The notes: generated from the letters alone by a model not told the origin. DNA of 64,000 nucleotides from JAJNBA01 sp035512775 (GCA_035512775.1 DATKDI010000045.1:15416-79415), one strand, 5' to 3'; shown: positions 7,907 to 17,599, counted from the stretch's first letter. A program made the numbers and translations.

Positions 7907-8805
7907 ACGCGGACCGGGGTCCGATCTTCGTCGGGGGCCTTGCGCACTCCGGCAAGACACAGGTCCGGACGGTGCTCGGCGCGCACCCCGAGCTCTCGAT
8001 GACCCGCCACACGCACCTCTGGGATCGGTACTACGGTCGATTCGGCGACATCGGCGACCCTCGGAACCTGGAACGCTGCCTGGCCGCGATCGGCGGTGAC
8101 CAGAGGGTCGCCGTGCTTCGACCCGACCTCGCGCAACTCCGCCGTGAGCTGAGCGAGGGTCGGGTTCCCTACGCCCGCCTGTTCGGGCTCCTCCATCGCC
8201 AGCATGCGGAGCGATCGGGGAAGCGGCGATGGGGCGAGCAGCTCCGCGGCGTGGAGCGATTCGCCGATCCGATCTTCGAGGAGTTCCCCACGGCGCGGAT
8301 GATCCACATGATCCGTGACCCGCGCGCCGGAACCAGCCACGATCCTGGACGTCGCCTCGGCGCACTCGGGTGGGAGACGGCCCGGTGGATCACCTCTGCC
8401 GCGTTGGCGGAGCGGAACCTCCGTCGGTACGGCGGCAGGTACCGCGTCGTCCGCTACGAGACCCTCGCCACCACGCCCCGGGATACCGTGCGGGAGCTCT
8501 GCGCGTTCCTCGATGAGGAATACCTCCCCGGCATGGACCACGTGCTCGACTCCATCCGATACGACGAGGACGCCCCGGAGCTGGGGCAGCGAGACGAGGG
8601 CCGTTCATCGCCGTCGCTCGCGTTCATCGACCGATACGCGGCGCGGGACCTTCGGATCTTCGACTATCCGGTCGGATCCAGCGGAATGACAACCACACGC
8701 GAACGCCTGGCGTTCGCGCTCGTCGCGCGGCCCGTGAACTGCGCCTCGATGGCGGCCTGGCACCTGCTCGAAGGTCGATCCAGGGTCGGACGGGTGAAGG
8801 GGTAG
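7903..8805 (+). CDS. Sulfotransferase family protein with altered 3'-phosphate motif
   Basis: A 300-residue paralogue of the preceding protein. The nucleotide loop GGLAHSGKTQVRTVLGAHPE is at residues 9-28, followed by the shared block YGRFGDIGDPRNLERCL. The second motif reads HMIRDPRAGTSHDPG instead of RDPRDRYAS; the Asp after RDPR is lost, and the helix that follows is shortened compared with its neighbours. Activity may be changed or lost. Translation starts at a GTG overlapping the previous stop (GTGA), preceded by GGAGGGA. Its C-terminus is also shorter than in the flanking copies. Confidence 0.8.
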   Translation: MNADRGPIFVGGLAHSGKTQVRTVLGAHPELSMTRHTHLWDRYYGRFGDIGDPRNLERCLAAIGGDQRVAVLRPDLAQLRRELSEGRVPYARLFGLLHRQHAERSGKRRWGEQLRGVERFADPIFEEFPTARMIHMIRDPRAGTSHDPGRRLGALGWETARWITSAALAERNLRRYGGRYRVVRYETLATTPRDTVRELCAFLDEEYLPGMDHVLDSIRYDEDAPELGQRDEGRSSPSLAFIDRYAARDLRIFDYPVGSSGMTTTRERLAFALVARPVNCASMAAWHLLEGRSRVGRVKG

Positions 8806-8807
8806 CG

Positions 8808-9785
8808 ATGGAGCGCGGACCCATCTACGTCGCTGGACTGGAGCGGAGCGGGACGAGCCTCCTCTTCGCGCTCCTCGCATCCCATCCGAATATCGCGATG
8901 ACCAGACGGACCAACCTCTGGCGTCACTTCTACGGGCAGTACGGGGATCTGGCGGAACCGGCGAACCTCGAGCGCTGCTTGGAGACGATGCGTCGGTACA
9001 AGCGCCTCGTGGTACTCGACCTGGACTACGACCGTCTCCGCACCGACTTCCGAACCGGCCCGCCGACCTACGCGGCGCTCTTCGCATCTCTGGAACGCCA
9101 GGTCGCCGACCGCATGGACAAGCCGCGCTGGGGCGACAAGTCACTGCACACGGAGCACTACGCGGACGAGATCTTCGAGGCCTACCCAGGGGCGCGGATC
9201 CTCCACATGATCCGAGACCCGCGGGACCGGTACGCGTCGTCGTACGTGCGCTGGAAGACCCGGCGTGGTGGCGTCGGCGCGGGCACCGCCGAGTGGCTGT
9301 CGTCATCACGTCTCGCGCTGCGGAATCAGTGGCGGTATCCGGATCGATGCCGGACCGTCCGGTACGAGGCGCTCGCCATGGAGCCCGAGGTGTCGCTGCG
9401 CGAGATCAGCGGGTTCATCGGTGAGCCGTTCGCCCCCGGGATGCTCTCGATGGAGGGAGCCACGACCTTCCGTGACGAAGGGAGCAACAGCTCGTACGGT
9501 CCGCGCGAACCAGGGGTGATCTCGACGAGTTCGATCGGTCGCTTCCGCGAGGTGCTCACACCTCGGCAGGTCGCGGCCATCCAGTTCCTCGCGCGGCGCG
9601 ACATGGGTTCATTCGGGTATCGACCCGAGCCGATCCGCCTGCCAGCCGGGCAGCGCGCGCGATTCGCCCTTCTCGATCTCCCACTGGAGCTGGCACATCT
9701 CGTGGCGTGGCGGGCACGAGAGCGCGCGCGGGACCGGGCCGGACGTCCGCTGCCCAGCTACCGCCTGGTGGAGCAGGCCGCATGA
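8808..9785 (+). CDS. Sulfotransferase family protein (SGTS subgroup)
   Basis: A 325-residue member with the classical motifs: GLERSGTSLLFALLASHPN at ~9-27, WGDKSLHTEHYADEIFEAYP, and HMIRDPRDRYASSYVRWK for 3'-phosphate binding. The LW/HFYGQYGDLAEPANLERCL block links it to the two genes before it. It is closest in motif detail to the protein at 27174-28238, with which it shares WGDKSLHTEHYA and LSMEGA, so the two are probably a duplicated pair. It starts 2 bases after the previous stop and overlaps the next gene by 4 bases. Confidence 0.87.
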   Translation: MERGPIYVAGLERSGTSLLFALLASHPNIAMTRRTNLWRHFYGQYGDLAEPANLERCLETMRRYKRLVVLDLDYDRLRTDFRTGPPTYAALFASLERQVADRMDKPRWGDKSLHTEHYADEIFEAYPGARILHMIRDPRDRYASSYVRWKTRRGGVGAGTAEWLSSSRLALRNQWRYPDRCRTVRYEALAMEPEVSLREISGFIGEPFAPGMLSMEGATTFRDEGSNSSYGPREPGVISTSSIGRFREVLTPRQVAAIQFLARRDMGSFGYRPEPIRLPAGQRARFALLDLPLELAHLVAWRARERARDRAGRPLPSYRLVEQAA

Positions 9786-11236
9786 CCACCTACAGCCCTC
9801 ACGCGGCACGCCATCGAACCCGACTCGCGACCTGGCGGGCGGTCGCCACCGCGCTCGCCTGGGGAACAGCCGTGATCCTCCTCGGGACCGCCGTGGCGTA
9901 CCTCGTGGCGGGGGGTCGCTGGTACCTGGCGCTCGGACTCCTGGTCTCGGTGCCGCTGATGATCCTCATCTTCCGGCAGCCGCTGGCGACGATCGCCCTC
10001 TGGGCGTTCGTCACGCCGTTCGTGAGCGTGACTGACGTTGGATCCGTGCGCCAGGTTTTCTGGCTCGTTCACAGGGGGCTGCCGCTGGTGGTCCTCCTCG
10101 TCATCGTGCTCGGATCGCTCTCTGGCGTCGATGAACGTCGCCTGCCTCGACTCGGGTGGCCCGAACTCCTGATGGCCGGTTACGTGGTCGCCAGCCTGCT
10201 GTCGATCGCCTATACGTCCGGCGAGGGCGCCGCGACCGGCTACCTGCTGTACGAGCGGGTGATCGTGCCGATGTGCCTCTACCTGATCGTCCGGCTGCTC
10301 CAACCGAGCTGGGACGACGTCCGGCGGGTGGTCCCGGTGGCGATGTTCGTTCTCGTGACGCAGTCGGTGGTGGGAATCCTGTCCTGGGTCGTCCCGGGTG
10401 TGCTCCCGCGGATGTGGCTGTCGCATGTCGGAGAGCGCACCGTCGGCACGTTCGGTGATCCCGACGTCTTCGGCACGACGATGCTCGTCTGCGGATGGCT
10501 GATCCTGCACGGGGGGCTGTCGACCTCCTTTCGAACGCGGGATCGCGTCTGGCCAGTGCTCGGGTTCTCTCTCGCGATGCTGATGACGTTCCTCACCTTC
10601 TCGCGGGGCAACTGGCTCGCGGGGCTCGTCGTGCTCGCGGGCGTGCTCTGGCTGTACCGTCGTCTCGCGCGCCTCGTGATCGGGGTCGTGGTCGCGATCG
10701 TGGTGCTCCTGCTGGCCTCGGGTGTGCTCACCGAGCAGCTCGAGTTCGCTCAGAGGCGTCTGGCATCGGAGAAGTCCGAGGAGGCGGCTCTGTCCCGACT
10801 CCCGGTCGCGGTCGCGGGGATCCGCATGTTCGAGGAGAAGCCGCTCGTCGGGTGGGGGTACGGCAACTTCGATCTGTATTCGCGTCGCTACCAGACGAGG
10901 GTCGCCGATCTCGTCTCCGCGGAGAAGCCACACTCATCTCACAATCTCTTCCTGTCGATCCTGGCCGAACAGGGGGCCGTCGGGTTCGCGCTGTTCGTGG
11001 GGCCGATGATGTTGTGGTTCTTCCGGTTCCGATCGAGCGCACCGAACATGCTCTCTCAACAGCGAACGTTCGTCGCCGGTCTGTGGCTGCTGATCGCCGC
11101 CTACGTGTTGGTCAACAACTTCTCGGTGATGCGGACGCCGTTCGGTCTCGGCCTCTGGTGGCTCGCTCTCGGCGCGATCGCCGCGACCGTCTCCCGAGCC
11201 CAGCTGAACACCGATCGACGGTCGGAGGCGCCATGA
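9782..11236 (+). CDS. O-antigen ligase/polymerase (Wzy-like) membrane protein
   Basis: A 484-residue polytopic membrane protein of the Wzy_C/O-antigen ligase family, the probable polymerase that joins repeat units outside the cytoplasmic membrane. About 11-12 hydrophobic segments are visible. The long extracytoplasmic loop carries the expected pattern ending in HSSHNLFLSILAEQGAVGF (near residues 381-399), where the His-Asn-Leu/Glu-x-Gly signature of the family sits. The segment LVGWGYGNFD precedes it. It is coupled to the sulfotransferase gene upstream and the glycosyltransferase gene downstream by 4-base overlaps. Whether it acts as a polymerase or a ligase cannot be told from sequence; the operon with a flippase and a co-polymerase favours polymerase. 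Confidence 0.87.
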   Translation: MTTYSPHAARHRTRLATWRAVATALAWGTAVILLGTAVAYLVAGGRWYLALGLLVSVPLMILIFRQPLATIALWAFVTPFVSVTDVGSVRQVFWLVHRGLPLVVLLVIVLGSLSGVDERRLPRLGWPELLMAGYVVASLLSIAYTSGEGAATGYLLYERVIVPMCLYLIVRLLQPSWDDVRRVVPVAMFVLVTQSVVGILSWVVPGVLPRMWLSHVGERTVGTFGDPDVFGTTMLVCGWLILHGGLSTSFRTRDRVWPVLGFSLAMLMTFLTFSRGNWLAGLVVLAGVLWLYRRLARLVIGVVVAIVVLLLASGVLTEQLEFAQRRLASEKSEEAALSRLPVAVAGIRMFEEKPLVGWGYGNFDLYSRRYQTRVADLVSAEKPHSSHNLFLSILAEQGAVGFALFVGPMMLWFFRFRSSAPNMLSQQRTFVAGLWLLIAAYVLVNNFSVMRTPFGLGLWWLALGAIAATVSRAQLNTDRRSEAP

Positions 11237-12468
11237 GCTCGCAGAGGTCGGAGCGACCGTCACCGGCACTGGCCTATGTGATCGGCACCTACCCGATACC
11301 CACGACGACGTTCATCGACCGTGAGATCGATGCCCTGCGTCGTCTCGGCGTCTCTATCCAGGTGCTCTCGATCCGTCGACCAGGCCTTCCGTTGCTCTCC
11401 GGCTCGCAACGACAACGCCTCGAAGAGGTGCACTACGTCCTGCCCGCTCGGATCGGGGATCTGCTCCGGAGCCACGCGGGCTTCCTGCGTTCCCGGCCGG
11501 TCGTCTACCTGACCACGTTCGCCCGTCTGGTGACACGACCACATCCCAGCGTTCGGGCTCGGGTCCGGACCGTCCTCCACTTCGGCCTCGGCGTCCACGT
11601 CGCCCGGCTCCTCCAGGATCGCTACCCCTCCGATCACGTGCACGCTCACTTCGTCGACCGGGCTGCACTCGTCGCGTTGGTCGCCGGACGCCTGCTGGAC
11701 CGTTCCTTCAGCGCGACCGCGCACGCCAACGACATCTACGTGGACCCGATCCTGCTGCCTGAGAAGATCGCCTCTGCGAAGTTCATCGCCACCTGTACGC
11801 GATACAACGACACGCATCTTCGCTCCCTCGCGAACGGAGCCTCGGACAAGGTCCGGTGCGTCTACCACGGGATCGATCTCCGCGACTTCAGCCCGGGGTC
11901 GAGTCGGCGCCACGATGCCCCGCTGATCCTGTCCGTGGGCCAGTTGAAGGAGAAGAAGGGGTTCGGTGATCTCCTCGATGCGTGCCGGATCCTGGTCGAT
12001 CGTGAGGTCCCGTTCGTCTGCGAGATCGTCGGCGAGGGTCCGCTTCGAGCCTCGTTGCAGGCACGGATCGCCGATCTCGACCTCGACCCGTATGTCCGGC
12101 TCGTAGGTGGGCTCCCGCACGACGAGGTGATCCGCAAGTACCGCGAAGCAACGATCTTCGTGCTCCCCTGTGTCACAGGACCGGACGGCGACCGAGACGG
12201 GATCCCGAACGTGATCATCGAGGCGATGGCGATGGGGCTCCCGGTGGTGTCCACGCGACACTCGGGGATCCCCGAGGCCGTACACGACGAGCGGACAGGT
12301 TTGCTCGTCCCGAAGGCGGACCCGGAGGCCCTGGCGCTCGCGATCCTGCGACTCCTCAGCGACTGGAAGCTCCGCGACCGGCTGGGTGGTCGAGGCCGCG
12401 AGCGGGTGAGCGTGCTATTCGACGTGGACACGAACGCGAAGGCGCTCCTGGCTGCGGTGATGGCATGA
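11233..12468 (+). CDS. Glycosyltransferase, GT4 type
   Basis: A 411-residue GT-B fold retaining glycosyltransferase. The N-terminal half has GTYPIPTTTFIDREIDAL, a start seen in colanic-acid-type transferases. The nucleotide-sugar half has ILSVGQLKEKKGFGDLL, EIVGEGPLRASLQ and the GT4 E-x7-E region GIPNVIIEAMAMGLPVVST. It is expected to be cytoplasmic or membrane-associated and to add a sugar to the lipid-linked repeat unit. Donor and acceptor cannot be told. It overlaps both neighbours by 4 bases. Confidence 0.9.
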   Translation: MSSQRSERPSPALAYVIGTYPIPTTTFIDREIDALRRLGVSIQVLSIRRPGLPLLSGSQRQRLEEVHYVLPARIGDLLRSHAGFLRSRPVVYLTTFARLVTRPHPSVRARVRTVLHFGLGVHVARLLQDRYPSDHVHAHFVDRAALVALVAGRLLDRSFSATAHANDIYVDPILLPEKIASAKFIATCTRYNDTHLRSLANGASDKVRCVYHGIDLRDFSPGSSRRHDAPLILSVGQLKEKKGFGDLLDACRILVDREVPFVCEIVGEGPLRASLQARIADLDLDPYVRLVGGLPHDEVIRKYREATIFVLPCVTGPDGDRDGIPNVIIEAMAMGLPVVSTRHSGIPEAVHDERTGLLVPKADPEALALAILRLLSDWKLRDRLGGRGRERVSVLFDVDTNAKALLAAVMA

Positions 12469-13535
12469 GCGAGACGATCGAGGCCGCGCCGGAGACTCGG
12501 ATCCTCGGTCCCGACGCCCTGTTCCTCGTCTGGGGCCCACCGAGCCACGGCCCGAGGAGCCAGGTTTTCGCCCGGGAGCTCGGGATCGAGATCCGTTTCA
12601 TCACGTCCTTCCGACGCCGAGGAGCGATCGTCGCTCCGTTCAAGTACCTGTCGATGGCGGCCAAGACCGTCCGGCTGCTGGCCGCACGACGTCCTCGAGT
12701 GGTCTTCGTGCAGAGCCCACCGACGATCGCCGTGGCGACGGTGTGGGCATTCGCGGTGCTCACCGGCGCTCGCTTCTTCATCGATACCCACAGCGCGGCG
12801 ATGCTGTCGTCGTACTGGACCCGGCCGGCGTGGCTCCACCGTCTGATCGCTCGACGGGCCGCGGCGACGATCGTGACGAACCAGTACTTCGCGCGCCGGA
12901 TCCGCGAGCAGGGCGGGACCGCCCTCGTGATCCCCGACATCCCGACGTCCTTCCGGATCGGTGAGCCGTTCGAGGTCGAAGGGAACTTCACGGTCATGGT
13001 GGTGAATTCGTTCGCCCCCGACGAGCCGCTGTCCGAGATCGTCGCGGCAGCGAGGGAGCTCCCCGGCGTCTCCTTCTACGTGACCGGCGATCCGAACCGG
13101 GCGGGCGAGGCGATCCCGCGACCCCTCCCCGTCAACGTGCGGCTGACGGGGTTCCTCCCGGACCCGACGTACTACGCCCTGATGGCCTCATGTCAAGCGG
13201 TGATGTGCCTGACCACGAGGGATCACACGATGCAACGTGGCGCGTGCGAGGCGCTCTGGATGAGCACCCCGATCGTGACGTCACGTTGGCCGCTCCTCCA
13301 GGAGTACTTCAGCTCGGGAACCGTTCACGTCGCCGAGAACACAACCGAGATCCGCGATGGCATCCAGCGGATGGTTCGGGAGTACGAGGAGTACCAGGTG
13401 GGGATCCGCCGCCTCGCAGCGGAACGGAGACGCGGCTGGTGGGACGCGATCGCTTCGCTCGTGTCCCTGGTGGAAGCACCGGCGCGCGACCCAGCGACGT
13501 CGGTCCTGCGGCGACGAGCGCGGAGGAGCGGATGA
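12465..13535 (+). CDS. Glycosyltransferase, GT-B type
   Basis: A 356-residue predicted glycosyltransferase. The first half contains RRPRVVFVQSPPTIAVATVW and GARFFIDTHSAAM, typical of the membrane-associated acceptor domain of GT-B enzymes. The second half carries MVVNSFAPDEPLSEIV, VNVRLTGFLPDPTYYALMAS and RGACEALWMSTPIVTS, matching the donor domain with one of the two usual Glu residues. It is shorter and more diverged than the GT4 protein just upstream. It sits in the same coupled operon and probably contributes one linkage of the repeat unit. Confidence 0.82.
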   Translation: MSETIEAAPETRILGPDALFLVWGPPSHGPRSQVFARELGIEIRFITSFRRRGAIVAPFKYLSMAAKTVRLLAARRPRVVFVQSPPTIAVATVWAFAVLTGARFFIDTHSAAMLSSYWTRPAWLHRLIARRAAATIVTNQYFARRIREQGGTALVIPDIPTSFRIGEPFEVEGNFTVMVVNSFAPDEPLSEIVAAARELPGVSFYVTGDPNRAGEAIPRPLPVNVRLTGFLPDPTYYALMASCQAVMCLTTRDHTMQRGACEALWMSTPIVTSRWPLLQEYFSSGTVHVAENTTEIRDGIQRMVREYEEYQVGIRRLAAERRRGWWDAIASLVSLVEAPARDPATSVLRRRARRSG

Positions 13536-14845
13536 TGAAGGTAAGCGTGTTCGGCCTCGGATACGTTGGGGCGGTTTCGGCAGGTGCATTGGCTCGCAAC
13601 GGCCATCAGATCATCGGTGTGGACCCGAACCTCACGAAGGTAGAGATGGTCGCCGCCGGCGCGAGCCCCGTGATCGAAGCGGGGCTCGATGGGTTGATCG
13701 CTCAAGGCGTTTCGTCCGGCACGATCAGAGCCACGACCAGTGCGGAGGAGGCGATCGCCGGGTCGGAGCTGTCGATGATCTGCGTCGGCACTCCGAGCAA
13801 CGGGAACGGCAGCCTCGACCTCAGTCACGTCGAGAAGGTCTGCCAGGAGATCGGGATCGCGCTCGCGGCGAGAACGGAGCCGCACGTCGTCGTCGTCCGG
13901 AGCACGATGCTCCCGGGCAGCACCGAGGAGGTCGTGATCCCGACGCTCGAAGCGGCATCGGGGAGGCGACTCGGCCCGGACCTCGGCATCTGCGTGAACC
14001 CCGAGTTCCTCCGGGAGGGCTCTTCGATCAAGGACTTCTTCGACCCTGCCTTCACGTTGATCGGCGGCAACGACGGTCGTGCGACCGACCTCGTGAGGAG
14101 CCTCTACGCAGCGATCGGCGCGCCGGTCATCGTGGTCCCGTATCGGGAGGCGGAGATGATCAAGTACGCCTCCAACGCGTTCCACGCGCTGAAGATCACG
14201 TTCGCGAACGAGATCGGGAACATCGCTCGCGAGCAGGGGATCGACAGCCATCGCGTGATGGAGATCTTGTGCCGGGACACGAATCTGAACATCTCGCCGG
14301 CGTACCTGCGTCCCGGCTTCGCGTTCGGCGGGTCCTGCCTGCCGAAGGACCTCCGGGCACTCGTCTACCAGGCGAGGCGTTCCGACGTCGATGCACCGGT
14401 GCTCGAGGCGATCGGCAGGAGCAATCAGGGACAGATCGATCGGGCGCTCACGATGGTGATGCGCACCGGCCACAAGCGCGTCGGGGTGCTGGGGTTCTCG
14501 TTCAAGGCCGGGACGGATGATCTGCGGGAGAGCCCGATGGTGGAGTTGATCGAGCGGCTGATCGGCAAGGGATACGAGCTCAGGGTGTTCGATAGGAACG
14601 TCTCGCTGGCGAACCTCCAGGGCGCGAACCGCGAGTACATCGAACGCGAGATCCCTCACATCGCATCGCTGATGGCCGGATCGGTCGACGACGTGCTCGC
14701 CGGGAGCGACGTCATCGTGATCGGTAACGGTGATCCGGAGTTCGTGCGCGCGATCGACGAGGCGCGGGAAGATCAGGTCATCGTCGACCTGGTGCGGGTC
14801 GGGACCGGCGACACCCGGGCTCGTTACGAGGGGATCTGCTGGTAG
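13532..14845 (+). CDS. UDP-glucose/GDP-mannose 6-dehydrogenase family protein
   Basis: A 437-residue NAD-dependent nucleotide-sugar 6-dehydrogenase, giving the uronic acid of the polysaccharide. The N-terminal Rossmann motif GLGYVGAVSAG, the VRSTMLPGSTEEVV segment, NPEFLREGSSIKDF, KYASNAFHALKITFANEIG and the catalytic Cys region FGGSCLPKDLRAL are all present. The form SCLPKDLRAL (Leu, not Phe, after Cys) and the RDTNLNISPAYLRPGFAFGG stretch resemble GDP-mannose dehydrogenase (AlgD) more than UDP-glucose dehydrogenase. UDP-GlcNAc dehydrogenases are also possible relatives, so the substrate is left open. Two adjacent ATG codons (13532, 13535) could start it, both after GGAGGA. Confidence 0.9.
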   Translation: MMKVSVFGLGYVGAVSAGALARNGHQIIGVDPNLTKVEMVAAGASPVIEAGLDGLIAQGVSSGTIRATTSAEEAIAGSELSMICVGTPSNGNGSLDLSHVEKVCQEIGIALAARTEPHVVVVRSTMLPGSTEEVVIPTLEAASGRRLGPDLGICVNPEFLREGSSIKDFFDPAFTLIGGNDGRATDLVRSLYAAIGAPVIVVPYREAEMIKYASNAFHALKITFANEIGNIAREQGIDSHRVMEILCRDTNLNISPAYLRPGFAFGGSCLPKDLRALVYQARRSDVDAPVLEAIGRSNQGQIDRALTMVMRTGHKRVGVLGFSFKAGTDDLRESPMVELIERLIGKGYELRVFDRNVSLANLQGANREYIEREIPHIASLMAGSVDDVLAGSDVIVIGNGDPEFVRAIDEAREDQVIVDLVRVGTGDTRARYEGICW

Positions 14846-16079
14846 GTCGCTCAGACGGGGCGAGCCACGCCCTCCGCCCCTCGGCCAGGCTCCGGACGAG
14901 CTCCACGTACTCGCCGCTCATCCGTTGCCAGTTATACCGGTCCGTGAACCGACGGCTCCGCCGAGCCAGCTCGGCTCGCCGCTCGGGGTTCCTCGCGAGC
15001 TCGCGGATACATCGGGCGAGATCCTCGGCATCGCCCGGCTCGAAGAGCGCGACCATCGCGTCGCCGAAGTACGCCTCGATCGCGGTGGTCCGAGCGGCGA
15101 CGCACGGGAGCTGGAGAGCCGCGTACTCCATCAGCTTCGTGGGGATGATCCCGTCCGTGAAGACGTCGTTCCGGTACGGAACGACCGCGACGTCGGCGGC
15201 GGCGATGACGCCGGCCAACTCTGTCTCCGGCACGGCTCGATCGTCGAGCTCAACGTACTTCTCGAGGCCCAGCCGTCGCCGCAGCTCGATCAGCGTGGGA
15301 CGGTGGTCGCCGGTCCCTCGGATCGTCAGCCGGATCTCCGGCAACTCGTCCTTCAGCCGACCGACCGCCCGGATCGCGAGATCCAGCCCATATCGCTCCG
15401 TGACCGTCCCGTGGTAGATCAGCCGGAAGGTGGAGGCGTCGCTGCGGGAGTGGCCGTTTGGCCGGAAGACGCGATCGTCCGCGACGTTCATCACCACGCT
15501 GCAGCGATCGGATGGAACGCCGCGTTCGATCAGTGCGTTCCGCCAGTGATCGCTGACCGTGATCACGTGGTCGGCGAAACCGCAGGCCAGGCGTTCCTGC
15601 CAGCGGATCACCCGTGCGATCGCACGCGCCCGCCGCCCGCCGAAGCGGGCAGCGAAGAACTCCGGCATCAGGTCGTGGAGATCGAGGATCACCGGCACGC
15701 CTCGGAGCTTCGGCACGATGGCGGAGAACACGAGGAAGTCGGGTAGGTTGTGGACCTGGACCGCTCGGTACGGGTGTCGAAGATGCAGCCTCGACAGACG
15801 GATCGTGGCCCGCGCGAAGAACTGGGCGTAGGACCAGAACTGTCTTGCGAGGCTGCGCTTGTCCAGCCGAACCGGGAGTCGATGGACCTCCACGCCGCGG
15901 TAGCGCTCTCGCGGTGCCTCGCCCGGGCCGCGGAGACACAGGACGTCGACGTCGTGGCCAGCCTGAACCAACGCCTCGGCCTGGCGCTGGACGCGCGTCT
16001 CCGTGAGCGGGTAGTACGCGTGCACCACCATGCAGTGGCGCGGGCGTCCGCCCGTGAGACGTCCGGTCATCCCACTCAC
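14778..16079 (-). CDS. Glycosyltransferase, GT4 type
   Basis: A 433-residue GT-B glycosyltransferase. The N-terminal domain has HAYYPLTETRVQRQAEALVQ, RAVQVHNLPDFLVFSA and VILDLHDLMPEFFAARFGG. The donor domain has RLIYHGTVTERYGLDLAIRA, LTIRGTGDHRPTL and DGIIPTKLMEYAALQLPCVA with the conserved Glu. The last ~30 residues are Arg/Pro-rich, and their coding region overlaps the end of the convergent dehydrogenase gene by 68 bases. It is the last gene of the six-gene minus-strand chain and overlaps the beta-helix gene by 4 bases. Confidence 0.88.
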   Translation of the reverse strand: MSGMTGRLTGGRPRHCMVVHAYYPLTETRVQRQAEALVQAGHDVDVLCLRGPGEAPRERYRGVEVHRLPVRLDKRSLARQFWSYAQFFARATIRLSRLHLRHPYRAVQVHNLPDFLVFSAIVPKLRGVPVILDLHDLMPEFFAARFGGRRARAIARVIRWQERLACGFADHVITVSDHWRNALIERGVPSDRCSVVMNVADDRVFRPNGHSRSDASTFRLIYHGTVTERYGLDLAIRAVGRLKDELPEIRLTIRGTGDHRPTLIELRRRLGLEKYVELDDRAVPETELAGVIAAADVAVVPYRNDVFTDGIIPTKLMEYAALQLPCVAARTTAIEAYFGDAMVALFEPGDAEDLARCIRELARNPERRAELARRSRRFTDRYNWQRMSGEYVELVRSLAEGRRAWLAPSERPTSRSPRNEPGCRRSRPAPGRR

Positions 16080-17599
16080 GCCGCCTGGACCTCGAACGCG
16101 CCGAGGTCGGGCTCCCCGTCCCGCGGACGTCCCAGTATGTCGGTCGGCGGCGCGGGTATCGGCAGCGCGCGGCCGACGGCCGGGCTCTCCTCGGGGATCT
16201 CTCCGTAGGTGATAACCAGCCGAGCGAACTCATCGAGGATCGAGGAGGCCCCGCTTCGGAATGACGTTTCCTCCCAGACCGGAACGACCACCGACCTGTG
16301 GTCGGTGGGCAGGAGCGGGTCGCGCACGACCCGGCGAGCGTCGTGGCGGAGCGGGCTCACGAGGTCGCCGCCGGGGATCTTCCGACCGCCGTTCCAGTAG
16401 AGGTTGTTCTCGAGCGCGAGGGTGGTCGTGTCCACGCGATCCCCGTCCGAGAACGACCCCATCGTGCCGGTGGGATCCGACCAGATGTTGTTGCGGAACC
16501 GGATCGCCTGGTTGCGTGGGTTCCTTCCCTTGCGGTCCATCTCGAACGCGTAGGCGTCGGCCGGCAGGTCCCCGATGACCGTGTTGTTCGCGAACGTGAC
16601 GTCTCGAGCGCCGTACACCGTGAGCGGCGCGATCACGTCGGCTCGGGAGTTCCCTATCATCAGGTTGTTCTGGATCCACACGTGCTCAGCCTCGTGATAC
16701 GGCTTCCCGTCGTTCCCGATCCCGACGAAGCTCTCGGTCCCGCCTTGCCAGTTCAAGAAGACGTTGCGACGGATCGCGATCCGCTCGCTCCCTCGGAGGC
16801 CGTCGTCGCCCTCGTTGCTGTCCTTCACGACGATGAAGTGCTTCGTCGTGCCGGGGCTCTTCCGGCCGCTCGCCCCGAAGGCATTGAAGAACACGTTCCG
16901 CTCGATGACGACGTTCGTCACGCTGTTCACGTCGATGTGCTGCTCGTTCGCCCCTTGGTTGTAGAACACGTTTCCTCGCACCGTGATCGCACGCGCCCGG
17001 CTGCGGATCTTCATGAGGTCCTCGTCGAAGGAGTCATGGAGGATGTTGTTCAGGAACGTGATCCGATGAGGCGCGGGCTGGTTGGCGGTGTCGCCGGAGA
17101 CGTAGACGGCCACTCCCGACCCTCCGGCCACCTGCCGGATGCGGAAACCGGTGAAGGTCATCAGGCTGGCCGCGTCTCCGATGTCCAGGACCATCCGCCT
17201 GCTCTGCAGGATCGCCCGATAGTCGTTCACGGCCCGGAACACCGTTCGTTCGCTGAAGCGCCGCTCGATCTCACTGGTGCCTCGGTAGACGCCGTCCTCG
17301 AACCACACGGTGCATCCGCGATCGGGGACGGCCTCCACCGCGTGTTCGAGGGTGGCCCAAGGCGCGTTCGGGCCGCCGGGATCCCGGTCGTCGCCCGTCG
17401 GCGCCACCCATCGGGTGCACTCGCCGGCACCCGCCGTCGTCGCACCCGCGCGGTCACCGGTCGGCACCTTCGCCGGCTGCCCGGCTGACCGGGAGCCATC
17501 GGAGCCGGCGAGCTGTGGCACGACGATCGCGGCCGCGATCGCCACCGCCAGCGCGCCGGTCGTCCCGATCGTGCGGGTGCTGGCCACCGCTCTCCTCAT
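16076..17599 (-). CDS. Secreted or anchored right-handed beta-helix protein
   Basis: A 507-residue protein with an N-terminal hydrophobic segment (ALAVAIAAAIVVPQLAGS, ~15-32), acting as a signal peptide or anchor. It is followed by a parallel beta-helix of the pectate-lyase/NosD kind. The WVAPTGDDRDPGGPNAPWAT start of the mature region is typical of such proteins (DUF1565-like). The coils show repeated N-N/I-x-V patterns such as ITFLNNILHD, ITVRGNVFYN, VVIERNVFFN, IAIRRNVFLN, VWIQNNLMIG and VTFANNTVIG. It could be a polysaccharide lyase, epimerase or binding protein at the cell surface; no catalytic residues can be assigned. The ATG overlaps the deacetylase stop. Confidence 0.85.
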   Translation of the reverse strand: MRRAVASTRTIGTTGALAVAIAAAIVVPQLAGSDGSRSAGQPAKVPTGDRAGATTAGAGECTRWVAPTGDDRDPGGPNAPWATLEHAVEAVPDRGCTVWFEDGVYRGTSEIERRFSERTVFRAVNDYRAILQSRRMVLDIGDAASLMTFTGFRIRQVAGGSGVAVYVSGDTANQPAPHRITFLNNILHDSFDEDLMKIRSRARAITVRGNVFYNQGANEQHIDVNSVTNVVIERNVFFNAFGASGRKSPGTTKHFIVVKDSNEGDDGLRGSERIAIRRNVFLNWQGGTESFVGIGNDGKPYHEAEHVWIQNNLMIGNSRADVIAPLTVYGARDVTFANNTVIGDLPADAYAFEMDRKGRNPRNQAIRFRNNIWSDPTGTMGSFSDGDRVDTTTLALENNLYWNGGRKIPGGDLVSPLRHDARRVVRDPLLPTDHRSVVVPVWEETSFRSGASSILDEFARLVITYGEIPEESPAVGRALPIPAPPTDILGRPRDGEPDLGAFEVQAA

